Assembly: GCA_029204225.1 (NCBI GenBank)
Contig: CM055092.1
Span: 77,863,662-77,927,661, forward strand
Length of the DNA: 64,000 nucleotides
Direction of reading: 5' to 3'
Source: Diphasiastrum complanatum
Lineage: Eukaryota > Streptophyta > Lycopodiopsida > Lycopodiales > Lycopodiaceae
In this document: positions 57,059-64,000 of the stretch, one piece after another
How the letters are laid out: every line of letters begins with the position of its first letter
Numbering within the stretch: position 1 is the stretch's first letter
Position numbers and translations under genes: made by a program
Notes under the pieces: generated by a model
The model's input: only the letters and a program-made list of their open reading frames with translations
What the model was told of the DNA's origin: nothing
Database searches by the model: none

Positions 57059-57141
57059 AGTTTCGTGAAACTAGCATAGTTCAACAATTTAAACTATTTC
57101 GCGATAGTTTCGTGAAACTTGCCTAGTTCAAAAGTTTAACT
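57059..57141. repeat. Two 47-bp-spaced direct repeats
   Basis: AGTTTCGTGAAACTAGCATA at 57059 and AGTTTCGTGAAACTTGCCTA at 57106, each followed by GTTCAA and TTTAA. Contains the inverted pair TTTCGTGAAA. Confidence 0.8.
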
Positions 57142-57158
57142 TGTGCAGTTCCAAAGGT

Positions 57159-57560
57159 TAATTGTTTTTAACACTTTCGGCGTTGGACGGTCATCTGGTA
57201 GATCAAACGGGCCAGCTTAGCGAAATTCAGGACAAATCTTCTATAATAATTGCAATGCCCCATAAAGATGTATACTTCACGTACAGTTCTTGGCTTAGAC
57301 AAATCAAGTATTATGCAGATCTTGTCAATGTTTGTGGTGATACCATGTCTCAAAACTACATGGCCTAGCACTATGCCGTGTGTGACCAGAAATTGGCATT
57401 TGGCCGGTTTAGGAATATTCCGAATAATCGACACTGGATGAACACTTTTTCTAAGAAAGCTAGATGTTGGGCTCTAGAGGACACACAAGTCGTCCATGAA
57501 GATTTCAAAGAATTTTCACAAAAAGTCCATGAATGCATAGCTCATCACTTGTTGGAAAGT
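57159..57560 (-). pseudogene. Ty3/gypsy reverse transcriptase fragment
   Basis: Minus strand: FFEIFMDDLCVL (YxDD-like site, about 57515), HLAFLEKVFIQCRLFGIFLN in a neighbouring frame, KCQFLVTHGIVLGHVVLRHG, then VREVYIFMGHCNYYRRFVLN and FAKLARLIYQMT. This is the palm-thumb to RNase H connection of a gypsy RT. Frameshifts separate the blocks. It is wedged between copia F and the next copia fragment. Confidence 0.88.
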
Positions 57561-57561
57561 G

Positions 57562-58187
57562 CTAGGAGCATTGCACAATCAGCTCCTCCTTAGATAACAA
57601 AGCAACTTCACAAAGCTTTGCATCCTCATAAGAATTCAACTTAAAAATTCCACCACATCTAGATCCATCAACAAGGATCTCATCATTTTTCTTGATAAAA
57701 CAAGTATTGGAGTTGAACTTTACATTACAACCATTATCAAGCAACTTTCCCACACTAATTAAGTTCTTTGTGAGTTTTGGAATAAAAAGAACATTAGAAA
57801 GTGCAAGAACTTTTGAAGAAGCAAGTTTCAACGGAATGTTGCCAATTCCTTCTATTGGGCACTCATGATCATTAGCAGTGTAAATAGATCTCTTGAGTCC
57901 TTTGTAAGGTCCAATTGAGTCAAATGACTCCTTTGAACAGCACATATGTGAAGAAGCTCCACTATCTATGTAGCATGAAAATATCTGGATTTCACACGTG
58001 CGAAATTCCAGAATTACGTACTATCACTTTTTAGGTCTAAAAATTCAGTTCCAATCCAATTTGATCGAAATACACTTCAGAGAAGGGTGAGAAAAGTTGC
58101 AAAACTGCTTTTTTGCTTGATTTAGCTCTCAGTTTCTTGTACAATCAGAGATGTTAGCATGCAAAGCTTAATTTGGCTCTGCTACCA
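57562..58187 (-). pseudogene. Copia leader fused to protease (gag deleted)
   Basis: On the minus strand the leader starts at the primer site TGGTAGCAGAGCC (58187-58175) and after about 200 bp passes directly into YIDSGASSHMCCSKESF of the protease (about 57965). ECPIEGIGNIPLKLASSKVL, FIPKLTKNLISVGKLLDNGC and GSRCGGIFKLNSYEDAKLCE of the pre-integrase region follow to 57600. The whole gag is gone. Sequence resembles the element at 40854-44226. Confidence 0.85.
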
Positions 58188-58930
58188 TGACAAAATTTCC
58201 GATTTCACACGTGTGGGAAATGTCCACAAGTATGATGGATCTAATTAAGCTTTGTGATTAGCATAGTAACCTGATTCTAGATTGATTAGCAAGATCTAGT
58301 TCAGAAGAAATGGCTAAGCCACAATCTAGCATGCTAAGCAACAAAATATAATAGCAATGAATCAATAATGAGCAAAAGTACAAGATATCAGTGTATAAGC
58401 ATTAGCTTTAACACGAGTTAGAGAGAGAAAAGTAGAGAGATAATAAACAAAATTGTTTAGATCCAAAACGACTTGAGATAGCTACAAAACTTTGGTTCTT
58501 CATCATTGATTGTGAGGAGAGCTACACATATTTATGGAGTTTGAGATAGCTCGAGGTAGAACCACATCCATTCATTACAAAATGACATCTAGAGTCTATG
58601 TGACATTTGTCACTTCCCATGCAATTCTACCAACTTTTTACAAGTGTGCTAGTTCTAACTAGAAATGTCCAAATCATCATGCATGTGTCCATTACACTTT
58701 TTGCATGCCTTGCATGTCACTATGGATCACTTACAATTAATGTATGTGAATTGCCACGAGTTTCTACAAGCATGACTTTGCTAATTCTATGTCTACAAAC
58801 TATATGCAAGTTGTACTCATAAAGACCTGACTTTGAAAGACTTGAGTGTCTCTTGAAAGAACCGCTTTATATATATTATTGTCGAGCTTCGTCCATGTCA
58901 TCAATCTACGTCAAAATATTTCTTTTCTCT
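58188..58930 (-). repeat. 5' LTR of gag-deleted copia
   Basis: Inner end (minus strand) GGAAATTTTGTCA followed by the primer site. It contains CACACGTGTG at 58206 and aligns in inverted orientation with 43369-44226 (for example CATAGTGACATGCAAGGCAT and GGACACATGCATG). The outer end could not be fixed. The value 58930 is approximate. Confidence 0.7.
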
Positions 58931-59488
58931 TTTTACAAGACACCTCAGCAATCCGCATTTTCTCACATATTGTTTAGGCCAGTTACTGTCCCAAGTGTAC
59001 TATCCAAACATGCTTCGTTTTCAAAACTCGTATTTGCCATGTCACTGATCCATTGAACCTTGTTATTATTTGAAACTGGATTTTTAAAAACATATTCACG
59101 GATTGATGACCCGGCATGGTTCTATATATATTTACTCCAATCCTTTGTCTCGTTCTTTGAGAGCAGAATAGAAGCGTCGCAGAACTATAGCAAGAAAATA
59201 ATGAATCTTACTATCTTCCTTATGAACTTGAGCTTGTTTTCTTAGGTTGTTTCTTGAGCTCTTGAGCTTATTCCTTGTGATTCTTAGTATAATTCTTGAA
59301 CTACGGTTGTGGTATTTTGCAGTCCAATGACCCGTGGGTTGTCGCAGGTTTGAACTTTGCGGTGCAGTGCGCTTGCAGATTGTGGTTGCGGATGCAATGG
59401 CGGTTGCGGTTGCGGTTGCGGTGTGGTGCGGTGCAGTTGCGGTTGCGGCCCCCACGACCCAATAAAAACTCAGAATGGGCCTTCCCAA
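58931..59488. other. Gap with a GGTTGC hexamer repeat
   Basis: No gene seen. At 59380-59450 the units GGTTGCG, GGTGCG and GCAGTTGCGG form an imperfect G-rich hexamer array. It gives an Ala/Thr-repeat frame on the minus strand that I take as artefact. Confidence 0.5.
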
Positions 59489-59852
59489 ACCCGTATGTTT
59501 TTGAAATATATGAGATGCTGAAATAGCTCTATGGGATAAGGTAGTGACACGTGGCAAATTGTATATCCCATAAGTACTGCATACATCTATCCATCAAAAA
59601 ATGGAATAAGTAAAACCCCTCCCCTCCTCAGACTTCACATTCTCGTTTTAATTCTGAGTATTCTAAGCATACATCCATAATCCAATTTTAAAAGCATCGA
59701 CTTACTTGCAAGGAAAAGTCTAAATTAATGGTATTTTTCGTTCAATTTTGAAGAGACATAAGTTATAAATTTATACTGAATACCATGTTTATCAAATGGA
59801 TTATTTTTCATGAAAAAAAATTCAGAATCTCCCGCCGCGGTGAGAGGTCCAG
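59489..59852. repeat. Flanking direct repeat, copy 1
   Basis: About 360 bp from CCCGTATGTTTTTGAAATAT to CCCGCCGCGGTGAGAGGT. Nearly identical to 60930-61287. Together they bracket 1.08 kb of AT array and minisatellite. The ends are not TG...CA and no primer site is present. Confidence 0.9.
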
Positions 59853-60068
59853 AGTTCTCCATTTCCCATTAGTTGAGTTTAAAAAAACTAAATCAGAACA
59901 ACTCACCAGGTTCTGAGTTTCCCATTTTCCATTTTCTGAGCTCCCCATTTTCCATTGGCTGAGTTAAAAAAAATAAATGAGGTAGGTTCTGAGATTCCCT
60001 TTTTTTGAGTTTAGCCAAAAAAAACTCAGAACTTCCCGCCACGGGAGGAGGTCCATTTTTTATTAAAT

Positions 60069-60172
<104 letters not shown>

Positions 60173-60178
60173 GAGGAT

Positions 60179-60925
60179 CCACCCGCCGTGGCGGGTGGAC
60201 CATATAGGGTCGCTTAGGACCTTAGAGGGACCACAAAGGACTGCATTAGGGAGTCATTAGGGACCGCAGAGGACTGTAAAGGGTCGCATAGGACCAGAGA
60301 GGGACCTCAGAGGACCGCAGAGGGACCACCTACCACAGCGGGTGGACCGGGTCGCAGAGAGACCACAGAGGGACTGCAAAGGACCATAGAGGGACCGCAT
60401 TAGGGACTGTAGAGGATCGCAGAGAAACCGCACAGGACCGTAGAGGGACCGCAAAGGACCGGATAGGGACCGCACAGGACCGTAGAGGGACCGCATTAGG
60501 GATCGTCTCAAAAAAACAAAAATTTTGGAGGCTCCACCCACAACGGCGGGTGGACTGTAGAGGATCACACAAGAGAGGGACCTCACATCGGAGAGAGACC
60601 GTAGAGGACTATAGAGGGTCACTAGGACTTAGAGGGACCTCAGAGGACCACAAAGTGACCGCATTAGGGACCGCAGAGGACCATAGAACTCAGAACCTCC
60701 CGCAGCGGCGGGAGGACCGCAGAGGGTCACAAAGGAGGACCGCAGAGGTCGCAGAGGGTCGCAGAGGAGGATTGCAATTTTGGAGGCTCCACCCATCGCG
60801 GCGAGTGGACGGTAGAGGGTCGCAGAGGGACCGCAGAGGGTCGCAGAGGACCGCAGAGGGATCGCATTAGGGACGTCATTAGGGACCACAAAGGACCGCA
60901 AAGGGATCGTAGAGGACTGCAGACC
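60179..60925. repeat. GGGACCGCAGAGGACC minisatellite with embedded short palindromes
   Basis: Variable tandem copies of GGACCGCAGAG, GGGACCGTAGAG and GGGTCGCAGAG with a period near 10-11 bp, interrupted by ATTAGGGACC spacers. At 60179-60198 an inverted repeat with 9-bp arms (CCACCCGCC / GGCGGGTGG) occurs. Related GC-rich palindromes recur near 60335, 60535, 60705 and 60795. All long ORFs here are repeat artefacts. Confidence 0.9.
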
Positions 60926-60929
60926 TCGG

Positions 60930-61287
60930 CCCGTATGTTTTTGAAATATATGAGATGTTGAATAGCTCTACGAGATAAGGCAGTGGATCATGGCAAATGG
61001 TATATCCCATAAGTACCGTATGCATCTATCCATCAAAAATGGTATAAGTAAAACCCCTCCCCTCCTTCAACTTCACATTCTTGTTTTAATTCTGAGTATT
61101 CTAAGCATACTTCCATAATCCAATTTTGGAAGCATCAATTTACTTGCAAGAAAAAGTCTAAATCAATGGTATTTTTCGTTCAATTTTGAAGAGACATAAG
61201 TTATAAATTTATACTGAATACCATGTTTATCAAATGGATTATTTTTCATGAAAAAAAATTCAGAATCTCCCGCCGCGGTGAGAGGTA
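60930..61287. repeat. Flanking direct repeat, copy 2
   Basis: Second copy of 59489-59852, ending GCGGTGAGAGGT. The leader of copia E follows at once. Confidence 0.9.
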
Positions 61288-61590
61288 GTCAATTTTTTGA
61301 GATTTTGTCAAAACCCTAATTTTGATTGGATCTCTAGATAATGAGGTTGCTGGACTTCATTTGAGTGTGTTTCAATCTTAGGAAGTGGCAAAAGTCATTA
61401 GATTGAGGATAGATCATAGGTTGATCAAGATTCCATGATTCTATGTGTTGATTTGCTTGGATAAGTGCTAGAAGAGAATTTGTGAGATAGTTTCAAATCT
61501 TGGTAATTTCTTTTGAAAGCATTTGTTGTTGTTCAAAGGAGTGCTTTGTGCATTGAAGCAGGTTGAAAGAGAAGATCAGGTCATTGCTAC

Positions 61591-62439
61591 ATGGCAACCT
61601 CAATTGGAGTCATGTTGGAAGCCAATGATAGGCTTATCTCAAGTAACTATTCATTATGGAAAGTGAGGATGGAGTCACTTCTTGAGATGAATGATGTTTT
61701 GGATATTGTTGTAGGTTTGGAGGAGAGACCAGCAACACAACAAGATCAATTGAGGTATGACAAGAGGGCCAAGAAGGCTCTACACATGATAAAGATGAAT
61801 GTTACCAATGAACTTCTCAAGGAAGTTGGTAAGTGCACATCATCTTTGGAAGCTTGGAATTCATTGAAGATGCTTTATGAATCCAAGTCTACTTCTAGAG
61901 TGTTGACTCTAAGAAGGCAAATCTTTTCTTGTTTGCAAAAGAATGAAGAAAGTCCAAGTACTTTTGTTTTGAGAATGAAAGCATTGAATGATGAGTTAGC
62001 TTGCATAGATGAAAGCATTAAGGAATGAGAGCTTATTCAAGTGATTCTTAATGGCTTGTTGGATGCTCATGCTAACATTGTTCAAAGCATTGCTATTCAA
62101 AAGACTTTTCCAAGTTTGATGGATCTTCAAGAGATCTTGATCAATGAAGAATATAGGCTTCAAGCAAGAAGTGGATCTACATCGACACTTCAAGAGGATG
62201 TTATGTTCACAAAGGGCAAAACCAAAAGTAAGTGGTCTAAAGGGCAAGATCAAGTGGATTCTTATTCAAGTGGCAAAAAGAAGGATATATCAAAGCTCAA
62301 GTGCTTCTATTGTGGCATCAAAGGACACTTTGCAAGTGAGTGCTACAAGAAGAAGAGAGATCAAGGAGACAAGCAAGGTAATCTTACTCTTGATGAGGAT
62401 TTTTGGATGTGCAAGATGCAAATGATGATGCTTTTGTGA
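61591..62439 (+). pseudogene. Copia E gag
   Basis: MATSIGVMLEANDRLISSNY, SLWKVRMESLLEMNDVLDIV, CTSSLEAWNSLKMLYESKST form the UBN2-type Gag, close to copia R. An in-frame TGA at 62026-62028 sits where copia R has a Val codon (CIDESIKE then ELIQVILNGL). The knuckle CFYCGIKGHFASEC is at about 62306-62347. A frameshift near 62400, in a run of T, leads to the protease frame. The leader (61288-61590) matches that of copia R. No 5' LTR is present. Confidence 0.9.
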
Positions 62440-64000
62440 TGTCTTCATGTATGCTTGCTAATGATGGAGATCTAGATCCTTGGTGGATTGATAGTGGAGC
62501 AAGTTCACACATGACCTTTCACAAAGAGTACTTCACTTCTTTGTTGGCATATGGAGATGACAAGAGGGTGACCTACACGGCCAATGATGGTGAGTGTGCA
62601 ATCAAAGGGATTGGCACAATTCCTATTTCTCTCTCTACAAATAGGAATGTTCATTTGGAGGATGTCTTGTTTATTCCATCTATTACCAAGAATTTGCTGA
62701 GTGTGAGTCAAATGCTAAGTAAGGGCCTCAAGGTGGAGTTTGATGGAGATGCTTGTTTGATCAAAAGGAAGGATGTCTTGATTGGAAAAAGTAAAAGACA
62801 AGGGAAGTTGTTCAAACTTGATGCCTGTGTTATTGCTAACCAAGTTGGATGTGTTGCAAGGGAGCAGATTTCTATTCAAGAGGTTTGGCACAAAAGGATG
62901 GGACACCTCAACTTCAAGTCATTGGAGGTAATGGCAAGGAAGAAGGTTGTGATTGGTCTTCCAAATTCCTTAAGTAATGACAAGCATGTTTGTGAGTCTT
63001 GTGCTTTGTGTAAGTCACATAGACTACCTTATACTATATCTATTTCTAGATCTACAAAGCCTTTTCAACTTGTACATTCGGATATTCATGGATTTACTAC
63101 AATTAGCAATAGTGGAGCTAAGATGTATGTAACATTCATTGATGATTTTAGTAGATTTTGTTGGATCTATCTACTAAAGAGCAAGGATGAAGTGTATGAT
63201 GTCTTTGTCAAGTTCAAGAATGCAAGGGAGAACCAATTCTCCACAAAGATCAAGTGCTTGAGAGGTGACAATGGTGGTGAGTACATATCTAACAAGTTCA
63301 AGGCCTTTTGTGAGCATGGGATCAAGAGGGAGTATACAACATCAAGGACCCCACAACAAAATGGAGTGGCTGAAAAATATAATAGAACTTTATGTGAAAG
63401 TGCTAAAGCTATGAGGTTAAGTGCTAATCTTGACAAACCATTTTGGGATCAAGCTTTGTTGTGTGCCAATTTCTTGTGCAATAGGTGGCCGAGTGCTATT
63501 TTGGATGGAAGGACACCTTTTGAGATGTTATTCAATAGGAGGCCGAGTGTCAAGTTTCTAAGAAACTTTGGATGCACATGCTATGACAACATTACTCTTG
63601 ATGATAGGGCCAAGGAGGATCCATCTTCAAGAAGAGGTATTTTTGTTGGATATAGTGAGGTGAGTAAAGCCTACGAGGCTTACATTCCTTCTACTAACAA
63701 AGTGATTGTTGGTAGAGATGTCATTTTTTATGAGGGAAACATTCCAAAGGTGTCTTCAAGCATGATTGATGGTAAAGTAGATGGTTCTAACATTCTTGAT
63801 GTTGATGAGAAGGATCCTACTTTGGATGGTGGTGATGATGGACCTTCATCAAGTCAAAAGCCAAGGAGAACATCAAGAGAAAGACAAGTACCTTCAAGGC
63901 TCACATATGATCAAAAGGGTAAGCAAGTAGTTTCTGGAAATTATGTTGCTTTCCTAACCTCTTTGGATGATCCTACAAGTGTAGATCAAGCAAGGAAAGA
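62415..64000 (+). CDS. Copia E protease-integrase, open to the window edge
   Basis: A single open frame continues past the window edge. Protease site WWIDSGASSHMTFHKEYF (about 62481), pre-integrase HLEDVLFIPSITKNLLSVSQ and VWHKRMGHLNFKSLEV, zinc-binding CESCALCKS, then the integrase core with HSDIHGFTT (first Asp, about 63080), LRGDNGGEYISNKF (second Asp, about 63265) and QQNGVAEKYNRTLCE (Glu, about 63370). It continues through the RRPSVKF linker and SDVSKAY-like block (YSEVSKAYEAYIPS) into a Ser/Asp-rich linker before RT. The catalytic triad is complete. Together with the broken gag, the element as a whole would depend on Gag from elsewhere. Confidence 0.93.

Noticed and set aside
59132-59557. 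Ala/Thr-repeat protein on the minus strand
   Set aside because: Produced by the GGTTGC hexamer array.
60257-60901. Long repetitive ORFs (SLYGPLRSL-like)
   Set aside because: Artefact of the GGACCGCAGAG minisatellite, open on both strands.

Overview
This window looks like nuclear DNA of a land plant. It is AT-rich and gene-poor. Two host-type loci with spliceosomal introns or a plant cell-wall/secretory profile sit among nested Ty1/copia LTR retrotransposons primed by initiator Met-tRNA, CACTA (En/Spm) transposons with TNP2-like transposase, Ty3/gypsy scraps, MITEs and long microsatellites. I cannot name the species. The mix would fit a large-genome vascular plant, possibly not an angiosperm, but that is only an impression.

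Host loci. The only clean one is a GPI-anchored lipid-transfer (xylogen/LTPG-type) gene at 20094-20892 (+), three exons with consistent phase-1 introns. A GT47 exostosin-like locus lies at 30943-32212 (-) and carries a frameshift and an in-frame stop, so it is probably a pseudogene. A copia element begins about 360 bp upstream of its start.

Layout. 1-62 is a copia scrap. 63-2235 is truncated copy A of an apparently unclassified DNA transposon, which I call the CATTAG element after its termini. 2236-2984 is a copia 5' LTR with primer-binding site. 3833-8265 holds decayed CACTA genes. 8266-14339 is intergenic with microsatellites and a 1.2 kb tandem duplication. 14340-16006 is a clean copia pol fragment. 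16687-19110 is a MITE cluster inside a large direct duplication. 20094-20892 is the LTPG gene. 22300-23194 is decayed copia RT, followed at 23195 by the left end of CATTAG copy C. 26172-28196 is a CACTA end with an accessory gene. 30943-32212 is the exostosin locus. 32575-34615 is a gag-only copia. 35310-40754 is a two-LTR non-autonomous copia inserted into a MITE. 40854-44226 is a second non-autonomous copia with a 568-codon ORF. 44320-45915 is CACTA. 45916-47660 is copia. 47780-49107 is gypsy gag. 49185-55460 is a copia split in two by the complete CATTAG copy B (49401-53875). 55470-57010 is copia. 57159-57560 is a gypsy RT scrap. 57562-58930 is copia. 59489-61287 is a satellite-like block. 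61288-64000 is a copia element running off the window.

The main discovery candidate is the CATTAG element. Copy B is about 4.5 kb with roughly 45-bp imperfect terminal inverted repeats (both ends begin CATTAGAGGAGTT) and two convergent intron-containing genes. The minus-strand gene is conserved in copies A and B with the same intron position and has RNase H/DDE-transposase-like segments. The plus-strand gene is acidic and unrecognised. All three copies in the window lie inside Ty1/copia sequence. A second theme is two copia families whose pol region is scrambled beyond recognition yet still forms ORFs of 407 and 568 codons.
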